A stretch of 16,093 nt of DNA, taken from Ulvibacter sp047614245. Its GTDB lineage: Bacteria; Bacteroidota; Bacteroidia; Flavobacteriales; Flavobacteriaceae. The translations under genes were made by a program, and so were the position numbers. Within the stretch, counting starts at the first letter, position 1. The number at the start of each line of letters is the position of its first letter. The notes beneath the pieces are model-generated. The model saw nothing but the letters and a program-made list of their open reading frames with translations, had not been told where the DNA came from and ran no database searches. This document shows positions 1 to 6,106 of the stretch, in pieces. The stretch spans positions 1-16,093 of the forward strand of contig JBLHIC010000056.1 of NCBI GenBank assembly GCA_047614245.1, given 5' to 3'.

Positions 1-1238
1 TTGCTTCTGCGATATTTCCAATTTTTTATGGGGCGCTGACTATTGTCAAGGATGATCAAGGATCTATAATTAACGATACGGTTAGTTTTCTTGGATTCGA
101 ATTTAATAATGATTCTCTAATTAGTTACGTCACGGCAGCGGCCTTTTTAATGGTTTCTATTTTAAGTCCCTTATTAAGTGGTATTGCTGACTACGTTGGG
201 AATAAGAAAGTTTTCATGAAATTCTTTTGTTACCTCGGGGCTTTATCTTGCATTGGACTTTTTTGGTTTAATATGGAGCATTTATGGATCGGACTTCTTT
301 GTTATTTCTTGGCATTAATTGGGTTTTGGGCAAGTTTGGTTTTTTACAACTCATATTTACCAGATATTGCTTTTAAGAAGCAACAAGATGCAATAAGCGC
401 TAAAGGATATTCATTGGGATATATTGGGAGCGTGATCTTGTTAATTATTTGTTTGGCGATGATTTTAATGTATGAAACTTTCGGATTTGAAAGTGAAAAC
501 TTACCCACTCGGTTGTCATTTGTACTTACGGGAATTTGGTGGATCGGTTTTAGTCAATACACATACTATCACCTTCCTAAAGGAAATAAGAAAGAGAAGT
601 TTACAAGAAATTTACTTTTCAATGGTTTCAAGGAATTAAAATCTATTTGGATAAAGATTAAAGAAGACAAATCATTAAGGAGGTTTCTTTCCGCCTTTTT
701 TGTTTATAGCATGGCGGTGCAAACGATAATGCTCGTCGCGACATATTTTGGAATCGAAGAATTGGAGTGGGGAGAAACTAATTCAACGACTGGTTTGATA
801 GTTAGTATTTTATTAATTCAGTTGGTAGCGGTTTTAGGTGCCATAATAACTTCAAAATCCTCTTCTAGGTTTGGAAACATAAATACTTTAATAGTATTAA
901 ATGTTATTTGGATTTGTATTTGCGTCTATGCATATACCATCACGACCCCCAATCAATTTTATATCACTGCGGCTTTCGTTGGCTTAGTGATGGGTGGAAT
1001 TCAATCACTTTCAAGGTCAACGTATTCTAAATACATTCCTTCGAATGCTGTTGATACGGCATCGTACTTTAGTTTTTATGATGTCTCTGAAAAAATAGGA
1101 ATCGTGATTGGAATGCTAAGTTATGGATATGTTGCTCAAATTACTGGAAGTATTCGCTATGCCATATTATTTTTTATTTTATTCTTCGTTGTTGGCGTAT
1201 TTTTATTACTTCGAATACCAAGAAAAAAAAGCAAATAA
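1..1238 (+). CDS. MFS permease of the UMF1 / Atg22-like family, 5' end outside the window
   Basis: This is an integral inner-membrane transporter of the major facilitator superfamily; the substrate cannot be told from the sequence. The frame is open from base 3 to the stop at 1236-1238 (411 residues), so the true start lies before the window. UMF1-type proteins are usually a little over 430 residues, so perhaps 20-30 residues are missing. The loop after the second visible helix reads SPLLSGIADYVGNKK (residues about 55-69 from base 3), which matches the MFS loop 2-3 signature (G-x-x-x-D-x-x-G-x-K). A long run of hydrophobic helices follows. A soluble segment around PKGNKKEKFTRNL is the central cytoplasmic loop, and the second half contains GGIQSLSRSTYSKYIP, a segment I associate with the UMF1/Atg22-like family. 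The C-terminus is basic (RIPRKKSK). An internal ATG at 150 could be mistaken for the start, but the upstream residues continue the membrane domain. Confidence 0.85.
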   Translation, partial: ASAIFPIFYGALTIVKDDQGSIINDTVSFLGFEFNNDSLISYVTAAAFLMVSILSPLLSGIADYVGNKKVFMKFFCYLGALSCIGLFWFNMEHLWIGLLCYFLALIGFWASLVFYNSYLPDIAFKKQQDAISAKGYSLGYIGSVILLIICLAMILMYETFGFESENLPTRLSFVLTGIWWIGFSQYTYYHLPKGNKKEKFTRNLLFNGFKELKSIWIKIKEDKSLRRFLSAFFVYSMAVQTIMLVATYFGIEELEWGETNSTTGLIVSILLIQLVAVLGAIITSKSSSRFGNINTLIVLNVIWICICVYAYTITTPNQFYITAAFVGLVMGGIQSLSRSTYSKYIPSNAVDTASYFSFYDVSEKIGIVIGMLSYGYVAQITGSIRYAILFFILFFVVGVFLLLRIPRKKSK

Positions 1239-1250
1239 ACAATTTTTACT

Positions 1251-1258
1251 TATGTTTG
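1251..1258 (+). promoter_or_regulatory. Bacteroidota -7 element before the three-repeat lipoprotein gene
   Basis: TATGTTTG matches the Bacteroidota -7 consensus TAnnTTTG exactly and is followed by CG. It lies 28 bases before the ATG at 1287, which would give a 5' leader of roughly 25 bases. A clear TTTG at -33 is not visible. The element starts 12 bases after the permease stop, so the lipoprotein gene is probably transcribed on its own. Confidence 0.55.
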
Positions 1259-1286
1259 CGGTTATTAGAAAAGTAAACATCTACTT

Positions 1287-2705
1287 ATGAAGAAATTTAG
1301 ACTATTAAATTGGGTGCTCGTGGCCTTAGCGGCATTCTATTTTACATCTTGTGGGAACGAACCATTAGTTGGCGAGTTCATTCAACCAGACGATCCAACC
1401 GTTATAGAAAATGGACAATTCAAAGCTCAAATTGATGGAGTTGAATTTATAGCTACGGTCGTAAATGCGACATTAACTCCTGAGGACCTTTTAGTAATAT
1501 CTGGAGTTATTGAAGCCACAGGGGAGACCATTATGCTCACAGCTGATGATGCCGGCGTAGGATCTTTCAATTTAGTAACAGCTATTGGAAACGTAAATGG
1601 CGCTCAATATTATCCTCCTGGGTCAACGACCAATCCATATACTTCTGCAGCAGTTCTTGATGGGTCTGGTCAATTAAGCTTGACCGAATTTAACACTGCT
1701 GATATGACTATTACGGGATCCTTTAGTTTTGTTGGTAAAAGAATACAATTAGATTCGAATGGTGACCCTGTCTTAGACGGAAATGGGGATCCTAATGTTC
1801 AAGATATTACTGTTACCCCTGGTGGTTTTAATAAAATATCATATGTTCTTGATGACACTGGTGGAACTGGTGGCGGAGGTGCAGGTGGAGATCCAGTTGA
1901 TGAGTTTACTGCTCTGATTGATGATGTTGAGTTTTTCGAGGATACGATTACAACAACAGTAACGACAATTGGTAGTATTGAAATGTTGAAGATTGTTGCT
2001 CAAACATCAACAAATTCTTTAATACGAATTGATGTGCCACTTTTCACAGGAATAGGAACTTTCCCGATGGAATCCATATCAGATGGAACAAAAATAGTTG
2101 CACTTTATAATTCGAATACCGGTGGTGAAAACCTTATTTCAAATCCAGGTTCTATCACAATAACAGAACTTGATACCGAGGAAGGAGTCATCATTGCTAC
2201 TTTTGAGTTTAGTGGTACAGATCCATTAGGCGTTGACCCAACAGTTGTTGCCGTAACCTCTGGAGAAATGACAATATATTTCGATGGAATACCAGGAAGT
2301 GGACCAAAGCCATTTACCGCAGAGGTAGATTCAATACTCTATGAGCCTGATCCAACTGATATTGATATTAATATTGGGCTTCAGGCCGGAGTAGAAAGAG
2401 TTACCCTATCAACTACACTTGGTGGACAATCCATGTCGTTGACTTTTCCTAAGAATATCGTTGTGGGATCTTATGATATGAGTACGAGTCTAGTTAACCC
2501 TGAAAATGTAGTCGCTATATATAACCCTGTGATTGGGAGTAACCCTAATTTTGTATCCTCACCTGGAATGTTGATAATTGAAAGTTATGATACGATGACT
2601 GGTAAAATTATGGGTACCTTCTCTTATACCGGGATAGATAGATCAGGTGGTGATCCAACGACATATGATGTTGCAAATGGATCTTTTAAAGTAATTATTG
2701 AATAG
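1287..2705 (+). CDS. Surface lipoprotein with three DUF6252-like repeats
   Basis: This is a predicted lipoprotein of 472 residues with no assignable biochemical function. The N-terminus MKKFRLLNWVLVALAAFYFTSC is a type II signal peptide with the lipid-modified cysteine at residue 22. The mature part holds three related beta-rich units at about residues 45-187, 207-333 and 343-472. Each opens with an F-x-A-x-[IV]-D-x-[VI]-x-[FY] strand (FKAQIDGVEF, FTALIDDVEF, FTAEVDSILY). Each then carries an 'IVALYN'-like element and a 'G-x-[FI]-x-x-TF-x-[FY]-[ST]G' strand near its end. A glycine-rich linker (residues 191-201) separates units 1 and 2. The pattern resembles flavobacterial lipoproteins of the DUF6252 type; that family name is from memory. 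Unit 1 has lost the IVALYN element, having GAQYYPPG instead, and has an extra DSNGDP/DGNGDP insertion (residues 156-169) that looks calcium-binding-like. Confidence 0.8.
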   Translation: MKKFRLLNWVLVALAAFYFTSCGNEPLVGEFIQPDDPTVIENGQFKAQIDGVEFIATVVNATLTPEDLLVISGVIEATGETIMLTADDAGVGSFNLVTAIGNVNGAQYYPPGSTTNPYTSAAVLDGSGQLSLTEFNTADMTITGSFSFVGKRIQLDSNGDPVLDGNGDPNVQDITVTPGGFNKISYVLDDTGGTGGGGAGGDPVDEFTALIDDVEFFEDTITTTVTTIGSIEMLKIVAQTSTNSLIRIDVPLFTGIGTFPMESISDGTKIVALYNSNTGGENLISNPGSITITELDTEEGVIIATFEFSGTDPLGVDPTVVAVTSGEMTIYFDGIPGSGPKPFTAEVDSILYEPDPTDIDINIGLQAGVERVTLSTTLGGQSMSLTFPKNIVVGSYDMSTSLVNPENVVAIYNPVIGSNPNFVSSPGMLIIESYDTMTGKIMGTFSYTGIDRSGGDPTTYDVANGSFKVIIE

Positions 2706-2728
2706 TTTATTATTAGGTAGAAAGAATT

Positions 2729-2762
2729 AAAAAAGCCTTTTCATAATTGAAAAGGCTTTTTT
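2729..2762. terminator. Bidirectional intrinsic terminator between convergent genes
   Basis: A perfect 15-base-pair stem runs from 2729-2743 to 2748-2762, with loop TAAT. Its core is AAAAAGCCTTTTCA. The ends are an A-run on the left and a T-run on the right, so it has a U-tract when read from either strand. It sits 23 bases after the lipoprotein stop and 18 bases after the end of the minus-strand operon, so it can serve both. Confidence 0.9.
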
Positions 2763-2780
2763 ATTAACTCTTATAAGTAT

Positions 2781-3509
2781 CTAGTTAGAAGATATATCAC
2801 CTGACCCCATTACCTTTGTGTCACTATTAACTGGATTGCCAGAATACTCGATATCTCCAGATCCATTTACTCGGGCTTTTATACTCTTCGTAGCCGTTAC
2901 TTCAGCATCTCCTGAACCCGACACATAGACTTGCGTATTTTCAGCGTTCAATGAACTACCTTCAAAATTACCGCTTCCGCTAACCTTAACCTCTAGATTA
3001 GTTGCGCTACCGGATAAAGTCAAATCGCCTGAACCGTTGACTTTAGCGTCTAAGTTATTACTTTCTACTGCTAAAACAATATCACCGGATCCTCTTACTG
3101 AAACATCAAATGAATCACTCTTAATGGTGTCCTTTGTGTCAATATCACCAGAACCAACTAGAGATACGCCAGAAATAGCCTCGAAAGGAACGGTTATATG
3201 TATTCCTTTCCTAGTCTTTAGATTTACATTCTCTTTAGTCCGTATGACCAAAGTGTTATCCTTAGATTCTACAATCACATATTCTTGGAGGTTTGAATCT
3301 GTTTTAACAGAAACGCTCCCTTCGCTCCCGCGCTCCAAATGAACATCCATTGAGCCTACTACCTTTATCTTGTCGTATGATTGAGTTGTTATTTTATTCG
3401 TAGTAATATCTCCGTTTCCGACTACTTTTTTATTCCATTGGGCGGTGCTTTCAGAAAATCCAAATATAATTAGTGAAAGTGATAGTGTAAATTTTACAAG
3501 TGCATTCAT
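2781..3509 (-). CDS. Exported head-GIN (DUF2807) domain protein with GSGD repeats
   Basis: This exported protein of 242 residues belongs to the family annotated as 'head GIN domain / putative auto-transporter adhesin' (DUF2807). The molecular role is not established; cell-envelope location is inferred. Residues 1-23 form a signal peptide ending at STA-QW. The first part (about 40-115) holds the opening motif 'Y-D-K-I-K-V-x-G-S-M-D-V-x-L-x-x-G'. After that come seven G-S-G-[DN] motifs at residues 119, 140, 159, 178, 198, 216 and 235. They are spaced 18-21 residues apart, as expected for one turn per repeat of a right-handed beta-solenoid. The fourth copy is GSGN rather than GSGD. It is the last gene of the sigma-factor operon, 57 bases after the previous gene, and is followed by the shared terminator at 2729-2762. 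The ATG at 3509 is followed immediately by the signal peptide. Confidence 0.88.
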   Translation of the reverse strand: MNALVKFTLSLSLIIFGFSESTAQWNKKVVGNGDITTNKITTQSYDKIKVVGSMDVHLERGSEGSVSVKTDSNLQEYVIVESKDNTLVIRTKENVNLKTRKGIHITVPFEAISGVSLVGSGDIDTKDTIKSDSFDVSVRGSGDIVLAVESNNLDAKVNGSGDLTLSGSATNLEVKVSGSGNFEGSSLNAENTQVYVSGSGDAEVTATKSIKARVNGSGDIEYSGNPVNSDTKVMGSGDISSN

Positions 3510-3528
3510 TTTGTTTCAAGTTTATTTC

Positions 3529-3548
3529 AGAATACAATTCTGTATTCT
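3529..3548 (-). repeat. Intercistronic hairpin in the sigma operon
   Basis: AGAATAC (3529-3535) and GTATTCT (3542-3548) are exact inverted copies around a 6-base loop. There is no T-run on either side, so this is not a full intrinsic terminator. In the minus-strand transcript it lies 20-39 bases before the start of the head-GIN gene. It could protect or attenuate the downstream message; that is inference from position only. Confidence 0.4.
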
Positions 3549-3566
3549 AATGGTTTATAATTATTT

Positions 3567-4649
3567 TTAGTTTTTAATAAAGGTCACACTACCGTAGTCT
3601 GAATTAATGTTCACCGTGTTACCAGAATTATTATTTCCGTGATACCCCTCATAGGTCCTGCGACTGTTGTCTTTATGGGATTTAGTCACTGTTACATCAT
3701 CCTCTCCTTTTAAGCTTGCGTAGGAAAGATCAATGTTAAAGTTAAAATTGTAATCACCTGCGAAACCAAGCTTCACTCCAGTATAATCGGCTTCAATAGT
3801 TACGTTTTTAGCGGACCCTTCTAGCCTTTCAACTTTAATAGACCCATAATCTGTATTAAGATTTAAAGAGCCTGTTATTGTGCCTATCCTATTGGTCACA
3901 TAATTTCCAACGCCAACCACTTTGCCAGCATTACCAATTACTACTTTTCCGTAGTCACAATTGTAATTAATATCTTGTATATCTAGGATTTGGGAGTTCG
4001 TATAGTCTGCATTAAGCTCTAGTTTTCCTCCCTTTTCTAGAGTGAATCCTGAATAATCGGCATCTATTTTACCACTTTTCATAAACGCAATGGTAGAATT
4101 GTTAGTATAGTCAAAATTTAACGAGTTATTCTCGGCCCATAATTCACCAATATGAAGTTGTCCGTAATCACAGCTTATTTCTGCGCGCCCCTCTAATTTG
4201 TCAAGGCTAATCGCGCCGAAATCATTTTCTAGGTTTACAGAATTGGTCACCGGAATTTTAATGGTGTAATTAATTTCCACCTTAACACTGTTGTTTTTTT
4301 CCCAAAACTTCCAGGAGCTTTTTTCAGTTTTGAAAATAGTTTTAGCACTTACTATTGAACTACTTCCGGAAAATTCGATAGTAATGTCGTCTAATCTTTT
4401 TTGTGCTTTTTCTTCGTCGTTAGAGTTAGCTCTAATATGAACCTCTATTACAGTGCGATTTTCATTCCAGGTAAGAACATCTACATTTCCGAAGCTATTA
4501 TCTATTTCTAGCAAGGCATCGCTGTTTACGGTATACTCCTTCTTAACTGTTTTTTCCTTGGTATACTTACCATTAAACTTGTCGTGATTCGCCAAAACTA
4601 AGATTGGTAGAAGGAAAATAATTACGAACGTTTTATATTGTAGTCTCAT
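3567..4649 (-). CDS. Exported DYG/DYT-repeat protein (DUF4097-like), operon partner of the head-GIN protein
   Basis: This exported protein of 360 residues resembles DUF4097-type beta-solenoid proteins; function unknown. The longest open frame begins at a TTG (4682). I chose the ATG at 4649 because MRLQYKTFVIIFLLPILVLA-NHD is then a compact signal peptide and the overlap with the upstream gene falls to 17 bases. The mature protein starts with a strand pair around residues 45-60 (IDNSFGNVDVLTW). Then come repeated D-Y-[GTS] turns at residues 161, 180, 198, 215, 232, 267, 288 and 351, plus DFG at 143 and a degenerate LSYA at 308. Residues 324-346 (SHKDNSRRTYEGYHGNNNSGNT) form a polar insertion before the last repeat. 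There are two cysteines, 160 and 231, each immediately before a DYG; their identical placement hints at neighbouring solenoid turns. It is the third gene of the sigma-factor operon. Confidence 0.78.
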   Translation of the reverse strand: MRLQYKTFVIIFLLPILVLANHDKFNGKYTKEKTVKKEYTVNSDALLEIDNSFGNVDVLTWNENRTVIEVHIRANSNDEEKAQKRLDDITIEFSGSSSIVSAKTIFKTEKSSWKFWEKNNSVKVEINYTIKIPVTNSVNLENDFGAISLDKLEGRAEISCDYGQLHIGELWAENNSLNFDYTNNSTIAFMKSGKIDADYSGFTLEKGGKLELNADYTNSQILDIQDINYNCDYGKVVIGNAGKVVGVGNYVTNRIGTITGSLNLNTDYGSIKVERLEGSAKNVTIEADYTGVKLGFAGDYNFNFNIDLSYASLKGEDDVTVTKSHKDNSRRTYEGYHGNNNSGNTVNINSDYGSVTFIKN

Positions 4650-5178
4650 CTCTATTTGCTTTAAGGTTTTTAATTTCTTCAATTTTTTCGATTACTTGTT
4701 GCAGGAGATCGATCCTATTTTGAAAATTGGAAATCATGGCGTAAATTACGCGTTGATCATGCCCACTTACTACAAGGTCTTTTTTCAGCCCTGCATATTC
4801 TTTTTCGAGAATATTAATTTGTGATAGGGCATCATCCACTAAGTTTTTAGCTTCTGGGGATGTAAAACTCTTGAGGGTCTGCAGCTCTTTATTGATAGTG
4901 GTAGTAAAGAAGGACTGTGTTTGCAACATTTCCGGAGATACACTAGCAAGATCTGATTCTGAAGGGTTAGCCTTCAGCCATGTTGATCCAACGGCGATTA
5001 AAACGGCAATCGATGCGGCGATTGAAAGTGGTTTCCACCAATTCAATTTAATAACTGAAGGTTTTTCAGCTTCATTTAGTTTATCTAGAAAGCGTTTATT
5101 ATGACCCGAAGGTGTCTCGTAAACATCGAAACTTCCATCTAGATTTTCAAAAAGCTCTTTAATTTTATCTTTTTTCAT
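4633..5178 (-). CDS. Putative single-pass membrane anti-sigma factor
   Basis: This protein of 181 residues probably holds the upstream sigma factor at the membrane. It has a cytoplasmic N-terminal part (1-47) with the motif P-S-G-H-N-K-R-F-L-D-K-L at 23-34, a pattern I associate with Bacteroidota anti-sigma-like proteins next to ECF genes. One transmembrane helix follows (about 48-67, WWKPLSIAASIAVLIAVGS). The periplasmic part (68-181) is helical and coiled-coil-like (e.g. LSQINILEKEYAGLKKDL and NRIDLLQQVIEKIEEIKNL). No zinc-binding HxxxCxxC anti-sigma motif is present, so this is not the classical ZAS type. Its ATG overlaps the sigma stop by four bases (ATGA, 5175-5178), indicating translational coupling and matched amounts of the two proteins. 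The role is inferred from position and topology. Confidence 0.75.
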   Translation of the reverse strand: MKKDKIKELFENLDGSFDVYETPSGHNKRFLDKLNEAEKPSVIKLNWWKPLSIAASIAVLIAVGSTWLKANPSESDLASVSPEMLQTQSFFTTTINKELQTLKSFTSPEAKNLVDDALSQINILEKEYAGLKKDLVVSGHDQRVIYAMISNFQNRIDLLQQVIEKIEEIKNLKANRDETTI

Positions 5179-5732
5179 GCTGTTATTAATAATTTATTAC
5201 GAAGACTTTCTTTTGCTCGTGAAATCATGGTCCTACAATTAGCGTAACTAATTTGAAGGATTTCACAGACTTCTTCGTAGTCATAACCTTCAATTAAATG
5301 AAGCGTTAATATTTGTCTATAATTTTTGTTTAATGAATCCATGCAACTCATTACTTGGGCGGCTTTTGTATTTGTATAATCATCTTCAGAAATCCCATCA
5401 AAAGAGGATTCATCCACTTGATCCGAAATACGTTCCTCATCTAACATTACCAGTCGCTGGTTTTTTTTATAATGATTTATCGAGTTGTTAATAACAATTC
5501 GTTTCAACCAAGATCCAAAAGTAGCCTCTCCTTTAAACATATTTAGTTTATTAAAAGCGGTTAAAAACGACTCTTGCATAATATCTTCTGCATCAGCAGT
5601 GTCTTTTACTATGCGAGCTGCAACATTATACATTGCTGCTTGATATCGATTATAAACCTCAATCTGAGCGAGCTGATTTCCTTTCTTACAAAGAACTATT
5701 AACGTTTCAATATTTTGCCTGGTTAATGTCAA
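5175..5732 (-). CDS. Sigma-70 family (ECF-like) RNA polymerase sigma factor with TTG start
   Basis: This alternative sigma factor of 185 residues is the first gene of the operon. Region 2 lies at about 22-90 and includes DAEDIMQESFLTAF (47-60), the hallmark of ECF region 2.2, and TFGSWLKRIVINNSINHYKK (71-90). An acidic, serine-rich linker covers about 98-124. Region 4 is at about 131-180, with the helix-turn-helix YEEVCEILQISYANCRTMISRAKESL. No ATG lies in frame between the TTG at 5732 and the upstream stop at 5799-5801, and the first internal ATG (codon 34) would remove the start of region 2. TTG at 5732 is therefore the most likely start and gives the N-terminus expected for this family (LIVLCKKGNQLAQIEVYNRYQ). 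It probably directs its own operon, including the envelope repeat proteins, under control of the downstream anti-sigma protein. Confidence 0.9.
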   Translation of the reverse strand: MTLTRQNIETLIVLCKKGNQLAQIEVYNRYQAAMYNVAARIVKDTADAEDIMQESFLTAFNKLNMFKGEATFGSWLKRIVINNSINHYKKNQRLVMLDEERISDQVDESSFDGISEDDYTNTKAAQVMSCMDSLNKNYRQILTLHLIEGYDYEEVCEILQISYANCRTMISRAKESLRNKLLITA

Positions 5733-5751
5733 AAAATATGGTTGTTTGCTA

Positions 5752-5759
5752 TAAAGATA
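5752..5759 (-). promoter_or_regulatory. Candidate -7 element of the sigma operon
   Basis: Read on the minus strand this is TATCTTTA, a 7/8 match to TAnnTTTG. It ends 19 bases before the TTG start at 5732. The same octamer occurs at similar distance before both other minus-strand gene starts in the window (13059-13066 and 13553-13560). A -33 TTTG is not evident; an autoregulated ECF promoter need not have one. Confidence 0.35.
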
Positions 5760-5964
5760 GTCGAAGAAGATGATTGTTACAGTTGGCGCAATATTTTTTT
5801 AGAATAATTTGTAATTTGCCAAATGTCTATTGCAAATTATAACATATAAATTTACATCTAAAGAAAGTTGTAGATTAAAGTTCTGACCAGTTAAAATATA
5901 ATTTTTCCAACCAAAAAGTTGGGCCTTGAAGAATCATTATTACTTAGCCACTTATTATTTAAGC

Positions 5965-5980
5965 TGGCATAACTCTTGAA
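5965..5980 (+). promoter_or_regulatory. Possible sigma-54 promoter upstream of lon
   Basis: TGGCATAACTCTTGAA fits the sigma-54 pattern TGGCACRNNNNTTGCW in spacing (12 bases from the first G of GG to the G of TTG). It has two mismatches, one of them at the usually important C of the -12 GC. It would give a leader of a little over 100 bases. Weak, recorded as a candidate only. Confidence 0.2.
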
Positions 5981-6063
5981 TTATGATTACAAAGATTGCG
6001 TTGAAACGTCTAAGCTTCATATGTTTTCACTAAAAAATTGAATCTAATTTATAAAATTAAAAC

Positions 6064-6089
6064 TTGTGTGACATTAGTTGTGTGACACA
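6064..6089 (+). promoter_or_regulatory. Tandem TTGTGTGACA plus TGTGT-G-ACACA palindrome before lon
   Basis: TTGTGTGACA occurs twice, at 6064-6073 and 6078-6087, 14 bases apart. The second copy is embedded in a perfect 11-base palindrome TGTGTGACACA (6079-6089). The block ends 17 bases before the lon ATG, a suitable position for a repressor site or for an element overlapping the transcription start. No known regulator is assigned. Confidence 0.4.
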
Positions 6090-6106
6090 TTGTCTCAAAA
6101 TATTAT

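Larger units (their letters stand above)
5733..6106. other. Divergent intergenic spacer between the sigma operon and lon
   Basis: This 374-base spacer carries no convincing gene; the region is AT-rich with stops in all frames I followed. It must contain two divergent promoters. Candidate elements are a TATCTTTA on the minus strand at 5752-5759, an AATTTGC / GCAAATT inverted repeat (5813-5819 and 5832-5838), a sigma-54-like site at 5965-5980, and the tandem motifs at 6064-6089 just before lon. A small stem CCAAC/GTTGG (5907-5911 and 5918-5922) is too weak to call. Confidence 0.6.

Noticed and set aside
1245..1277. TTTACTT / AAGTAAA inverted repeat around the lipoprotein promoter
   Set aside because: Seven-base AT-rich arms 19 bases apart are expected by chance in such sequence; nothing else supports it.
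3037..3342. Open frame on the plus strand inside the head-GIN gene
   Set aside because: It is antisense to a well-supported repeat protein and has no recognisable domain or promoter.
4871..5104. Open frame on the plus strand inside the anti-sigma gene
   Set aside because: Antisense to a gene that is coupled to the sigma factor; no domain or start signal of its own.
5727..5732. TTGACA on the minus strand at the sigma factor start, like an E. coli -35 box
   Set aside because: Bacteroidota sigma factors do not use this box, no matching -10 follows at proper distance, and the string is the start codon region.
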